From assembly GCF_000347775.1 (NCBI RefSeq), contig NZ_APAT01000005.1, positions 1 to 64,000 of the forward strand: a stretch of DNA of 64,000 nucleotides, read 5' to 3'. Below are positions 44,028-52,299 of this stretch, in pieces. This stretch comes from Marinobacter santoriniensis NKSG1 (GTDB lineage Bacteria > Pseudomonadota > Gammaproteobacteria > Pseudomonadales > Oleiphilaceae). Position 1 is the stretch's first letter. The number at the start of each line of letters is the position of its first letter. Under the pieces are notes generated by a model. That model saw only the letters and a program-made list of their open reading frames with translations, had not been told where the DNA came from and made no database searches. A program made the position numbers and the translations under genes.

Positions 44028-44774
44028 ATGCTCAGCGATGAAGAGCTGCTGCGCTACAGTCGACAGATACTGATGCCTCGGTTTGACATTGCCGGACAGG
44101 AGGCCCTCAAATCGGCACGAGTCCTGGTGATCGGTGCCGGTGGTCTGGGTTGTCCGGTGGCCCTCTACCTGGGCGCCGCGGGTGTCGGCCACCTTACCCT
44201 TGTGGATGACGATGAAATTGAGCTGGCCAACCTCCAGCGTCAGATTGGCTTTGAGCAGAATCAGTTGGGCGACTCCAAGGCGGAGAGCCTGGCGGATCGG
44301 GTCCGGCGTATCAATCCGCTCGTGTCGGTGACTGCCATCAACGACCGGCTGTCCGGAGATGCGCTCAAACGCCGGGTAGAGGAAAGCAGCCTGGTGCTCG
44401 ACTGCAGTGATAACTTCGCGACCCGCTTTGCCCTGAACCGGGCCTGCGTTGCCGCCCGGATTCCGCTGGTGTCCGGTGCTGCCATTCGTGGCGAAGGCCA
44501 GTTGTCGGTCTATGACCGTCGGGTGGAGGAGAGCCCCTGTTACCACTGCCTGTACCCGGAGCAGGGCAATGAGGATCTGACCTGTTCCCAGGCCGGTGTG
44601 ATTGCGCCGCTTGTGGGTATGATTGGCGCGGCACAGGCGATGGAGGCCATCAAGGTGATCAGCGGCGCCGGCAAGCCGCTCATTGGCCGTTTGCTGGTGC
44701 TGGATGCCTGGCAGATGCAGTGGCGGGAAATGAAGCTGGCTCGCGATCCGGATTGCCCGGTTTGTTCTGACTAG
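44028..44774 (+). CDS. moeB: MoeB/ThiF-family adenylyltransferase
   Basis: 248 aa. Adenylates the C terminus of a ThiS/MoaD-like protein before sulfur transfer, for molybdopterin or thiamine synthesis. RYSRQILMPRFDIAGQEAL is the typical N terminus. VIGAGGLGCPVALYLGAAGVGHLTLVDDD is the nucleotide fold, NLQRQIGF the active-site arginine region, and CYHCLYP plus CPVCSD are the zinc cysteine pairs. Position after prmC is usual for moeB in this group, which is why I prefer it to thiF. Convergent with the photolyase gene. Confidence 0.85.
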   Translation: MLSDEELLRYSRQILMPRFDIAGQEALKSARVLVIGAGGLGCPVALYLGAAGVGHLTLVDDDEIELANLQRQIGFEQNQLGDSKAESLADRVRRINPLVSVTAINDRLSGDALKRRVEESSLVLDCSDNFATRFALNRACVAARIPLVSGAAIRGEGQLSVYDRRVEESPCYHCLYPEQGNEDLTCSQAGVIAPLVGMIGAAQAMEAIKVISGAGKPLIGRLLVLDAWQMQWREMKLARDPDCPVCSD

Positions 44775-44823
44775 CTGTGGGCGGATTGACAGGGTTGGAG
44801 CAGATCTGTCTCTGGCTTATGAG

Positions 44824-46227
44824 TTAGTCTTTTAACGCCTGGAACCTGGCAATGGCCTCCTTTCGGCTTTCCTTCAGATCGACAATGGGTCTGGGGTAGC
44901 CCTTCGGGATCACGCCCCCCTTGGCCCCCGGATCATGAATGCGTTTGGCATCGAGTTTTGACAGCTCCGGCACCCACCTCCGAATGAACTCGCCCCGGGG
45001 ATCGAACCGTTCACTCTGGGTGACCGGATTGAATACTCGAAAGTAGGGCGCGGCGTCAGTGCCGGTCGAGGCGCTCCATTGCCAGCCACCGTTATTGGAT
45101 GCCAGGAATCCGTCCACCAGTTTCGACATGAAATAGACTTCGCCCAGGCGCCAGTCGATGAACAGGTTCTTGGTCAGAAACATGGCGGTGATCATTCGCA
45201 GGCGGTTGTGCATCCAGCCGGTCGCATTGAGCTGACGCATGGCTGCATCGACAACGGGAACGCCGGTTCGCCCTTCCTTCCATGCGTCAAAATGGTCTCC
45301 CGGTGCGTTCCACTCCAGCGCCTCCGTTTCCGGCTTGAAGGCCCGGTGCATACTGACCCTCGGGTAGTGATACAGGATGTGGATGTAGAAATCCCGCCAA
45401 GCGATCTCGTTGGTCCAGGTAACCAGTCCTTCCTGATTGCCTCCGCGGCCCTGGGCCTCCCGGGCCGCAAGCAGGCACTGGCGACCCGACAGTACGCCGT
45501 TGGCCAGGTAAGGCGAGAGCTGACTGGTGCCATCCACGGCGGGAAAGTCCCGCTGCTCCCTGTAGGTTCCGGCCCGGGTTTCAAGAAAGCGCTCCAGCTG
45601 GTCGTGCGCGGCGTTTTCACCGGTTTCCACCAGAGCTGGTGGTGCTTCCCTGAATGGGGCAGGAATCGCGTCTATCTGGCTGGGGCGGATGGCATCGCCC
45701 CGGGCAGAGGGAGACGGATAAGCCGTGGGTGCGGTTTCGTCGATCCAGCTCCGCCAGCGCCGGGAAAAGGGGGTGAACACGGAATAGGGCTCGTTCTGTT
45801 GCGTCAGTATCTCGCCAACCGGCGCGACCGTCTGGTCCCGGTATTTACAGATGGTTAACCCGAGTGCGTCGGCCTTTGGTTTGAGGCTTTTGTCCCGGCG
45901 TCTTTCATTGATGCCGTACTCTTCATTGAAATGAAGGTGAGTGATCTCGTGTTCCCGGCAGAGGCTGATCAGAACCTCCTGGCTCCGGGTGAAATCGTCT
46001 GCTTCAAGGAAGGTCATGGGAATGCCCAGCGCTGCCAGATCTTTTGCCAGGGCGTTTGCGTGGTCAATGACGAACTTGACCCGCGCAGGGGACCAGTCGT
46101 GGGTTTGCCACTGCCCGGGGGTCACGATGTAGCATGCCCTGACCGGCTGACCGGTTTTGCAGGCGGCGGTGAGCGCCGGGTTGTCGGCGACGCGCAGATC
46201 GTTTCTGAACCAGACCAGTTGTGTCAT
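44824..46227 (-). CDS. phrB: Deoxyribodipyrimidine photolyase (CPD class I)
   Basis: 467 aa. Repairs cyclobutane pyrimidine dimers using blue light. The N-terminal antenna domain starts TQLVWFRNDLRVADNPALTA. The FAD-binding C-terminal domain includes SQLSPYLANGVLSGRQCL, EIAWRDFYIHILYHYPRVSM, GWMHNRLRMITAMFLTKNLF and NGGWQWSASTGTDAAPYFRVFNP, with tryptophans of the electron chain. Faces the moeB gene, separated by 49 bases. Confidence 0.95.
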   Translation of the reverse strand: MTQLVWFRNDLRVADNPALTAACKTGQPVRACYIVTPGQWQTHDWSPARVKFVIDHANALAKDLAALGIPMTFLEADDFTRSQEVLISLCREHEITHLHFNEEYGINERRRDKSLKPKADALGLTICKYRDQTVAPVGEILTQQNEPYSVFTPFSRRWRSWIDETAPTAYPSPSARGDAIRPSQIDAIPAPFREAPPALVETGENAAHDQLERFLETRAGTYREQRDFPAVDGTSQLSPYLANGVLSGRQCLLAAREAQGRGGNQEGLVTWTNEIAWRDFYIHILYHYPRVSMHRAFKPETEALEWNAPGDHFDAWKEGRTGVPVVDAAMRQLNATGWMHNRLRMITAMFLTKNLFIDWRLGEVYFMSKLVDGFLASNNGGWQWSASTGTDAAPYFRVFNPVTQSERFDPRGEFIRRWVPELSKLDAKRIHDPGAKGGVIPKGYPRPIVDLKESRKEAIARFQALKD

Positions 46228-46375
46228 TGAATTTCCTGTTTCCCCGGGCTGCCCCGAATACGGGTAATTACAGCCGCTGTTTCAATAAAATCACCAACTT
46301 GTGTATTCGCTGGGGCGGCGGGTTTGGATTATAGTTAACCCCGATCAATGGCGCTTGAACGGGAGTGAGGAGCGG

Positions 46376-47188
46376 ATGATTCAGGAATCCGAAAATCGGC
46401 GGGATGGCGCCTGGCGGCAACCCTACACACTGGAATCCGGTCAGACCCAATATCACGAACTAGGCCACGTCCAGCTATGGGTAACGCTTCTGGATCTCGA
46501 GTGGCAGGTGCGTTTGAGGACGCTTGAAGCACAGGGTGACCCCTCGGCATGGACCGAGCGCGTAGGGCATGTGTTGCCGTCCCTCGATGTGCCGCTCCAG
46601 CGATTTATTCGCCCGGAAAACGACGGCGGTACCATCACGTTCATGCCGGCAGTTGCCAGTCTGCCGACCGTAATACGGCCGTTCCAGCCGATGACGATCC
46701 CGGCGGGTGGGCGTTGTGTCATCTATGTCGGCACCATGGTCTGGATGAAGGTCTGCGTGGGGCCGAACGAGACTCCGCTGACAGAAATCCCGCTTTCTAC
46801 ACCACTGATGACCTGGGTGGGCCGGAACACCATGGAGGGCGAGTTGTGCTATTCCTCGTCAACGTTTGCCCGGCTGGTACTGGAGGCGGTTCCCAAACGC
46901 CCCTGGCGGGCGGTGACGCCGGTAACAATCATCAACCGACGGTCAGAGCCTTTGCTGCTGGAGCGTTTCAGCCTTCCGACACCATTGTTGTCGTTGCATC
47001 AGAATGATCGAGCGCAACTGTGGACGCCGGGGGTGACTGTGGAATGTGAAACCGATATGAATTCCGCAAGCCTTCGGGTCGACACGACCTTGCTGCCGGC
47101 CGCCGGCCATTGTCGCAAGGTTGGCGACGCCCGAGAGAAAAGTTCCCGGGGCCGGCTGGTGCGGGCGTTTGATCGAATGTTTGGCTAA
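46376..47188 (+). CDS. DUF432-like protein of unknown function
   Basis: 270 aa from the ATG at 46376, after GAGGAGCGG; an earlier ATG at 46301 is unlikely. Beta-rich soluble protein: TIPAGGRCVIYVGTMVWMKVCVG and VTIINRRSEPLLLERFSLPTPLLSLH resemble DUF432 as I know it, a family often encoded beside mechanosensitive channels. It is 17 bases upstream of an MscS gene here, so a supporting role for the channel is plausible. No signal peptide is visible. The family call is moderately certain. Confidence 0.6.
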   Translation: MIQESENRRDGAWRQPYTLESGQTQYHELGHVQLWVTLLDLEWQVRLRTLEAQGDPSAWTERVGHVLPSLDVPLQRFIRPENDGGTITFMPAVASLPTVIRPFQPMTIPAGGRCVIYVGTMVWMKVCVGPNETPLTEIPLSTPLMTWVGRNTMEGELCYSSSTFARLVLEAVPKRPWRAVTPVTIINRRSEPLLLERFSLPTPLLSLHQNDRAQLWTPGVTVECETDMNSASLRVDTTLLPAAGHCRKVGDAREKSSRGRLVRAFDRMFG

Positions 47189-47205
47189 TCGCAGGAGCGT
47201 TCATT

Positions 47206-48126
47206 TTGCTGGAGGATATCAAGACAGGCCTGGTGTCTGTGATCGACGGCGTTGCCTGGGCCCAGTGGTTCAGTGCACTGTTCCTGCTGATCCTGGGCCT
47301 GGTGGTGGGGGCGGCCGCTGCGCGCAGCGTTGCCAGCGTGATGGCGGAGCGGACGTCGCGGCATCATGCGCTGATGGTTCGGCGGCTGGTGTTTTATCTG
47401 ATCGTCACGCTGTTTGCGATCGCGGCGCTGAGAGAAGCCGGGTTTTCCCTGGATGTCGTGCTGGGTGCCGCAGGTATCCTCACAGTCGCCATCGGCTTTG
47501 CCTCCCAGACGTCGGCGTCCAATATGATCAGCGGGCTGTTCCTGCTGGTGGAGAAACCTTTCGAAGTCGGCGACGTGATCGAGGTGGACGCAACCATCGG
47601 AGAGGTGGTCGGTATCGACATGCTCAGCGTAAAGCTGCGGACGCCCGACAACCTGTATGTGCGGATACCGAATGAAACGCTGATCAAGACCCAGGTCATC
47701 AACCGCTCCCGTTTTCCGATCCGTCGTCTCGACCTGGTGGTCGGTATTGCCTACGCTGAAGATGTGGAGCGGGTGGAATCCCTCTTGTTGGCCCTCGCTG
47801 AACAGGAGCCAATTTGCCTCGAGGAGCCGCGGCCTTTCGTGCTGGTGACAGCGTTCGGTCCTTCTTCTGTGGATCTGCAGTTCTCGGTCTGGGTCCCTCT
47901 TGACAAGGTTCTCGAGGGGCGTAGCAGAATGATGGTTGCGATCAAGGGCATGCTGGACCTAGAGGGTATCGAGATACCTTTTCCGCATACCAGCGTGTAT
48001 GCGGGCACTCACTCCGAACCCTTCCGGGTGCAGCTGATCAGCCCGGAATCCAGCCCCGAAAAAAAGGATACATCGGATGCCGAAAGTACCCAGCGAGTCA
48101 GCCCCGAAGGACAAGCCGGTCAATAA
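47206..48126 (+). CDS. MscS-family mechanosensitive channel (TTG start)
   Basis: 306 aa. Opens under membrane tension to release solutes. TTG follows AGGAGCGTTCATT. Transmembrane segments are at about 18-40 ([19 protein letters not shown]) and 62-80 ([19 protein letters not shown]). The pore helix [31 protein letters not shown] and [31 protein letters not shown] match MscS, with the soluble beta and alpha/beta domains after it. It is the middle of a cluster ending in RimK. Confidence 0.88.
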   Translation: MLEDIKTGLVSVIDGVAWAQWFSALFLLILGLVVGAAAARSVASVMAERTSRHHALMVRRLVFYLIVTLFAIAALREAGFSLDVVLGAAGILTVAIGFASQTSASNMISGLFLLVEKPFEVGDVIEVDATIGEVVGIDMLSVKLRTPDNLYVRIPNETLIKTQVINRSRFPIRRLDLVVGIAYAEDVERVESLLLALAEQEPICLEEPRPFVLVTAFGPSSVDLQFSVWVPLDKVLEGRSRMMVAIKGMLDLEGIEIPFPHTSVYAGTHSEPFRVQLISPESSPEKKDTSDAESTQRVSPEGQAGQ

Positions 48127-48574
48127 GGACAACAGGGTATGTCTTGGTTGGCGGGAATGGGTTTCCCTGCCCGATCTGGATATTGCCCGGATCAAGGCCA
48201 AGATCGATACCGGCGCCCGGACCTCCTGCCTCCATACGTTTCGAACCGAACCTTACACCGAAAACGGTGAGCGTCGCGTCCGGTTCTGGGTGCACCCGGT
48301 CCAGAACGATCTGCATCACGTGGTTGAGTGTGATGCAAAGGTTCTCGATGAGCGCAACGTATCGGATTCCGGAGGGCACAGGGAATTGCGGCTGGTGATC
48401 GAGACGACCGTGGTGGTGGGCAACCAGAGCTGGCCCATTGAAATGACGCTGACCAACCGGGACTCGATGCGGTTCCGGATGTTGCTGGGCCGAACCGCCA
48501 TGGCGGGTCGCTCGGCAGTTTACCCCGAATCTTCCTATCTTGCCGGCGAACCGGTTTTAAGGACTGACACATGA
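48077..48574 (+). CDS. RimB-like ATP-dependent zinc protease (aspartic-fold)
   Basis: 165 aa. The start at 48077, after AAGGATACATCGG, lies inside the MscS gene (50-base overlap). [12 protein letters not shown] holds the DTG active-site motif of the clan AA aspartic-protease fold, with [10 protein letters not shown] as the later strand. RimB trims glutamate tails that RimK adds to ribosomal protein S6 in Pseudomonas; here the gene overlaps rimK by four bases, so the same pairing is likely. The extreme N terminus ([20 protein letters not shown]) is low-complexity and may be a linker. Confidence 0.8.
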   Translation: MPKVPSESAPKDKPVNKDNRVCLGWREWVSLPDLDIARIKAKIDTGARTSCLHTFRTEPYTENGERRVRFWVHPVQNDLHHVVECDAKVLDERNVSDSGGHRELRLVIETTVVVGNQSWPIEMTLTNRDSMRFRMLLGRTAMAGRSAVYPESSYLAGEPVLRTDT

Positions 48575-49476
48575 AAATTGCGGTACTGTCGCGAAACAAG
48601 AATCTGTACTCCACCCGGAGACTGGTGGAGGAGGGAATCAATCGCGGCCACGAAGTGCGAGTGATTGATTGCCTGCACTGTTCCATGAACATCACCTCCG
48701 CCGATCCCAGGATCAGTTACCACGAGGAAGATCTGGAAGCTTTCGATGTGGTCATTCCACGAATCGGTGCCTCGGTGACATTCTATGGAACCGCCGTGCT
48801 TCGACAATTCGAGATGATGGGCGTGTTCCCGGTCAACGAATCCGTGGCGATCACACGCTCACGGGACAAGCTCCGTTCGTTGCAGTTGCTGGCTCGCAAA
48901 GGCGTTGGTATGCCGGTCACCGGTTTCGCGAACAAGCCCGACAACGTGCCTGAACTTCTGAAGATGGTGGGTGGTGCTCCGGTGGTCATCAAGCTGCTGC
49001 AGGGGACCCAGGGTATCGGTGTGGTCCTGGCTGAAACCCGCAAGGCTGCGGAGAGCGTGATCGAGGCCTTTATGGGCCTGAAAGCGGACATCCTCGTTCA
49101 GGAGTTCATCAAGGAAGCCGGTGGCGCCGATATTCGCTGTTTCGTGCTCGGCGACAAGGTCATCGCGGCCATGAAGCGTCAGGGAGCCGAAGGCGAGTTC
49201 CGTTCCAACCTGCACCGTGGTGGCACAGCCTCACTGGTACGCATCACGCCCCAGGAACGCCGTACCGCGATTGCCGCCGCCAAGGCCATGGGTCTGAATG
49301 TGGCGGGTGTGGACCTGTTGCGTTCGAGCCGTGGCCCTCTCGTGATGGAAGTGAATTCATCGCCGGGACTGGAAGGCATCGAGAACGCCACCGGCAAGAA
49401 CGTGGCGGGCATGATCATTAACTGGACCGAAAAGAACCAGAAGCCCTGGAAGACTCGAACCAAGGGGCAGGGATGA
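48571..49476 (+). CDS. rimK: Alpha-L-glutamate ligase RimK
   Basis: 301 aa, usual length. Adds glutamates to the C terminus of ribosomal protein S6. [58 protein letters not shown] (ATP-grasp loop), [20 protein letters not shown] and [16 protein letters not shown] (metal-binding end) are all standard RimK. Overlaps the protease gene before it and the deacylase gene after it by four bases each, so all three are produced together. Confidence 0.95.
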   Translation: MKIAVLSRNKNLYSTRRLVEEGINRGHEVRVIDCLHCSMNITSADPRISYHEEDLEAFDVVIPRIGASVTFYGTAVLRQFEMMGVFPVNESVAITRSRDKLRSLQLLARKGVGMPVTGFANKPDNVPELLKMVGGAPVVIKLLQGTQGIGVVLAETRKAAESVIEAFMGLKADILVQEFIKEAGGADIRCFVLGDKVIAAMKRQGAEGEFRSNLHRGGTASLVRITPQERRTAIAAAKAMGLNVAGVDLLRSSRGPLVMEVNSSPGLEGIENATGKNVAGMIINWTEKNQKPWKTRTKGQG

Positions 49477-50543
49477 GCAAGGCGCGAGCACCCTTTGAAA
49501 TCGCCGGGGTACAGATCAAACCCGGTACCCGGCAGACGGTTGAAGTACCCGTTGCCAAACTCTATACCCACACGCCACTGCACATTCCGGTTGAAGTCAT
49601 TCATGGTCGCCGGGACGGACCGGTACTCATGGTGTGCGGTGCGATCCACGGTGATGAGATCAACGGCGTGGAGATTGTGCGCCGGGTATTGACCAATTCT
49701 GCGCTCCGGCATCTGCGGGGTACCCTCGTCGCGGTACCCATCGTGAATATTTTCGGGTTCGTTCAGCGCACCCGCTACCTGCCGGATCGGCGCGACCTGA
49801 ACCGGTGTTTTCCCGGCAGTGAGACCGGGTCGCTCGGTGGGCGCATTGCCTACCTGCTTCGCACCCAGATCATGGAAAACGTGACCCACATTATCGATCT
49901 TCACACCGGTGCGATTCATCGCTTCAATCTGCCCCAGATACGGGCCGAGCTGAAGAATCCCGAGACGATTCGAATGGCGGAGGCCTTCGGGGCGCCGATC
50001 ATTATCAACGCCGGGCTCAGGGAAGGCAGCCTGAGGGCTTATGCCGATTCGCTGGATATACCGGTCATCACGTTTGAGGGCGGTGAAGCCCTGAGGTTTG
50101 ATGACGTGGTCATTACCAGTGGCGTGAAGGGCGTAATCCGGGTCATGCGGGAACTTGCAATGGTGCCGGCGAAGAAAGGTCCCAAGGCTCCCCGGAAACG
50201 GTCGGAAACGGCGGCGAACTCGCAATGGGTGAGAGCCGACATCGACGGCATCATGCGTCCGGTTGCCCACCTGGGCCAGAAAGTCCGAAAAGGGCAGCGG
50301 CTGGCGATGGTTGCCGATCCGTTTGGTGAATCGGAAACCGCGGTGACGTCGCCCTGTTCCGGCATCGTGATCTGTGTGAACAACCTGCCACTGGTGAACG
50401 AGGGCGAGGCCATCTATCACGTTGCCCGTTTCGACGAGCTCAGTGAAGCGGAAAAAGCCATGGATTATTTTCGCAGTTCCTTTGAGGCTGAAACGACCGA
50501 AGCGGTGGTTCCGGTCCATCCCTGGGACGACTTGCAGAAGTAG
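49473..50543 (+). CDS. Succinylglutamate desuccinylase/aspartoacylase-family deacylase
   Basis: 356 aa. Zinc-dependent hydrolase of the M14-like AspA group. [22 protein letters not shown] carries H and E ligands, [21 protein letters not shown] the arginines and asparagine, and [19 protein letters not shown] the third ligand. The C-terminal domain has [16 protein letters not shown], a biotinyl-like hammerhead. Genomes with the rimK cluster often carry this gene. Its substrate here is not known; a role in removing N-acyl or glutamyl groups is possible. Confidence 0.85.
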   Translation: MSKARAPFEIAGVQIKPGTRQTVEVPVAKLYTHTPLHIPVEVIHGRRDGPVLMVCGAIHGDEINGVEIVRRVLTNSALRHLRGTLVAVPIVNIFGFVQRTRYLPDRRDLNRCFPGSETGSLGGRIAYLLRTQIMENVTHIIDLHTGAIHRFNLPQIRAELKNPETIRMAEAFGAPIIINAGLREGSLRAYADSLDIPVITFEGGEALRFDDVVITSGVKGVIRVMRELAMVPAKKGPKAPRKRSETAANSQWVRADIDGIMRPVAHLGQKVRKGQRLAMVADPFGESETAVTSPCSGIVICVNNLPLVNEGEAIYHVARFDELSEAEKAMDYFRSSFEAETTEAVVPVHPWDDLQK

Positions 50544-50561
50544 TGACGAGGAGACACGGCA

Positions 50562-50987
50562 ATGATCTGGGATCAGGCCCTGATTGAACTGGCCCCGCTA
50601 CCCCGCGGATTCCACCTGGTCACCAACGAAGTGCTGGCCCAGGCGCCCAGTCTCGCAAATTGCGAGGTCGGGCTGCTGCACCTGTTCATCCAGCACACTT
50701 CCGCATCCCTGGCCGTCAATGAGAATGCCGATCCGGATGTGCGTGGCGATCTGGAGCGACACTTCAATGTGATGGTGCCGGAGCATTCCCCCCACTTCGT
50801 GCACACCATGGAAGGCCCGGATGATATGCCGGCCCATATCAAGAGTGTATTGATCGGTCCGTCGCTCACCCTTCCCGTCAGCCACGGTCACCTGGCTCTT
50901 GGCACCTGGCAGGGAATCTATCTCTGCGAACACCGGGACCAGGCCGGGAGCCGCCGAATCCTGGCAACGCTTCAGGGTCGCTGGTAG
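50562..50987 (+). CDS. YjbQ family protein (UPF0047)
   Basis: 141 aa. GFHLVTNEVLAQAPSLANCEVGLLHLFIQHTSASLAVNENADPDVRGDLERHF and GHLALGTWQGIYLCEHRD match YjbQ: LHLFIQHTSASL, NENADPDV and WQGIYLCEHR are its signature. It forms trimers with thiamine phosphate synthase-like activity in vitro. ATG follows GAGGAGACACGGCA. It probably shares the transcript of the preceding gene (18-base gap). Confidence 0.9.
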   Translation: MIWDQALIELAPLPRGFHLVTNEVLAQAPSLANCEVGLLHLFIQHTSASLAVNENADPDVRGDLERHFNVMVPEHSPHFVHTMEGPDDMPAHIKSVLIGPSLTLPVSHGHLALGTWQGIYLCEHRDQAGSRRILATLQGRW

Positions 50988-51029
50988 CCGCAACGTCTTT
51001 TCCGAACGTGCTCCGGTTCTGATATGACC

Positions 51030-51081
51030 GATGGGTGGAATTCCACCCATCAGCGCCTTCCCGGTGAGTGGGTATCCACCC
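51030..51081. promoter_or_regulatory. Two palindromic upstream activating sites
   Basis: Site 1 at 51030-51051 is a perfect 22-bp palindrome with core GGGTGGAATTCCACCC. Site 2 at 51066-51081 (GAGTGGGTATCCACCC) matches it at six of eight half-site positions. The centres are 33 bases apart, about three helical turns, so both face the same side of the DNA. They lie about 86 bp upstream of the -12 of a sigma-54 promoter, the usual distance for enhancer-binding proteins. Confidence 0.65.
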
Positions 51082-51145
51082 GTTTTCCGCTCATTTTTTC
51101 CTTTTAAATTCAGTAACCTTCCGTTTTGTAAGTAATTTCCGAAGC

Positions 51146-51161
51146 TGGTCTGCCCTTTGCT
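51146..51161 (+). promoter_or_regulatory. Sigma-54 (-24/-12) promoter of the TRAP transporter operon
   Basis: TGGTCTGCCCTTTGCT fits TGGCACG-N4-TTGCW, with GG and GC separated by ten bases. The predicted start is near 51172, upstream of the substrate-binding protein gene at 51237. The downstream DctD-like regulator is a sigma-54 activator, which supports the assignment. Confidence 0.65.
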
Positions 51162-51236
51162 CCCTGATTGGCAGCGTCGTCCTTTGCGGCGTGTAAAGCA
51201 CCCGATAACCAACACAATGATTCAGGGAGCCTTTTT

Positions 51237-52214
51237 ATGAATTTCAAAGCGATTCTCGCTGCTGTTGCTGCGACTGCCGTCATGAGTGGTCCTGTCAGTG
51301 CCCAGGACAAATCGGACTGGCCCGAAAGTTTCACGGTGGGTACCGCCAGTCAGGGCGGAACCTATTTCGCGTACGGCTCTGGCTGGGCCAACTACATGGC
51401 CGAGAAACTGGGTATTTCCGGTGGTGCGGAGATCACCGGTGGTCCGATGCAGAACATGGCGCTGGTCCATACCGGCGACCTCAACTTCGGTCTGACGACC
51501 CTCGGTCCGGCCCGTGAATCCATGGAAGGCAAGAGCCCGCTGGCTCCGGGAATGAAAATGGACAACGTCTGTGCCATGTTCCCCATGTACCAGACGCCCT
51601 TCTCGATTACGGCCCTCAGCGGTTCCGGCATCAAGACCATCGACGACATCCCGGATGGCGCAACTATCGGCTTCGGTCCGGCGGGTTCTACCTCCGACAC
51701 CTATTTCCCCAAGATGATGGACACGCTCGGCGTGAAGTATGAGCGCCGCAACGGTAGCTGGTCGGATCTGGCCGGTCAGCTTCAGGACGGCCTGATCGAT
51801 GTCGTCGCGTTTGCAGCGGGAATCCCGATTCCGGCGGTGAGCCAACTGGAAGTCCAGACCGATATCAACATCATCGGGATGAATGAGGCTCAGCTGAAAA
51901 AAGTGACCGACGCCTTCCCGGTCGCGGCGTTCACCATTCCGAAAACCACCTACAAGTCTCTCGAGCAGCCCTCACAGGTGGTATCCATGTGGAACTTTGC
52001 GGTGGCGAACTGCGACGTGTCGGACGATCTGGTCTACCAGATGGTCAAGCTGACCATGGAACACAACGACAAGATGATGTCCATTCACAAGGCAGCCCGT
52101 TCCTCTGTTCCTGAGAATTACAGCAAAAACAACGTCCTGCCCTGGCACCCGGGCGCGGCGCGCTGGTTCAACGAAAACGGTTATGAGATTCCGGCTGACC
52201 GGATCCATCCGTAA
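51237..52214 (+). CDS. TAXI-family TRAP transporter substrate-binding protein
   Basis: 325 aa from the ATG at 51237, after CAGGGAGCC; earlier in-frame starts lie upstream of the promoter. Signal peptide MNFKAILAAVAATAVMSGPV then SAQ. TVGTASQGGTYFAYGSGWAN is the TAXI N-terminal signature (GTxxxGGTYY type), and FGPAGSTSDTYFPKMMDTLG and LQDGLIDVVAFAAGIPIPAV are conserved. Exports to the periplasm and delivers a carboxylate-type substrate, unidentified, to the permease encoded next. Confidence 0.92.
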   Translation: MNFKAILAAVAATAVMSGPVSAQDKSDWPESFTVGTASQGGTYFAYGSGWANYMAEKLGISGGAEITGGPMQNMALVHTGDLNFGLTTLGPARESMEGKSPLAPGMKMDNVCAMFPMYQTPFSITALSGSGIKTIDDIPDGATIGFGPAGSTSDTYFPKMMDTLGVKYERRNGSWSDLAGQLQDGLIDVVAFAAGIPIPAVSQLEVQTDINIIGMNEAQLKKVTDAFPVAAFTIPKTTYKSLEQPSQVVSMWNFAVANCDVSDDLVYQMVKLTMEHNDKMMSIHKAARSSVPENYSKNNVLPWHPGAARWFNENGYEIPADRIHP

Positions 52215-52299
52215 ACGTCGCCGAGGGGGCCTGACGGGCCCCTTCGACAGGCCGGCACCATTGCCGGCCCGGCCTTTCCGCTAGCAGGGTGTATCTACC

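Noticed and set aside
49179..50519. 446-codon minus-strand open frame opposite rimK and the deacylase
   Set aside because: Composition follows the third-position GC of the plus-strand genes; no recognisable domain.
51164..51184. Second sigma-54 promoter candidate (TTGGCAGCG...TTTGC)
   Set aside because: The GG-to-GC spacing is 14 bases instead of 10, which sigma-54 does not tolerate.
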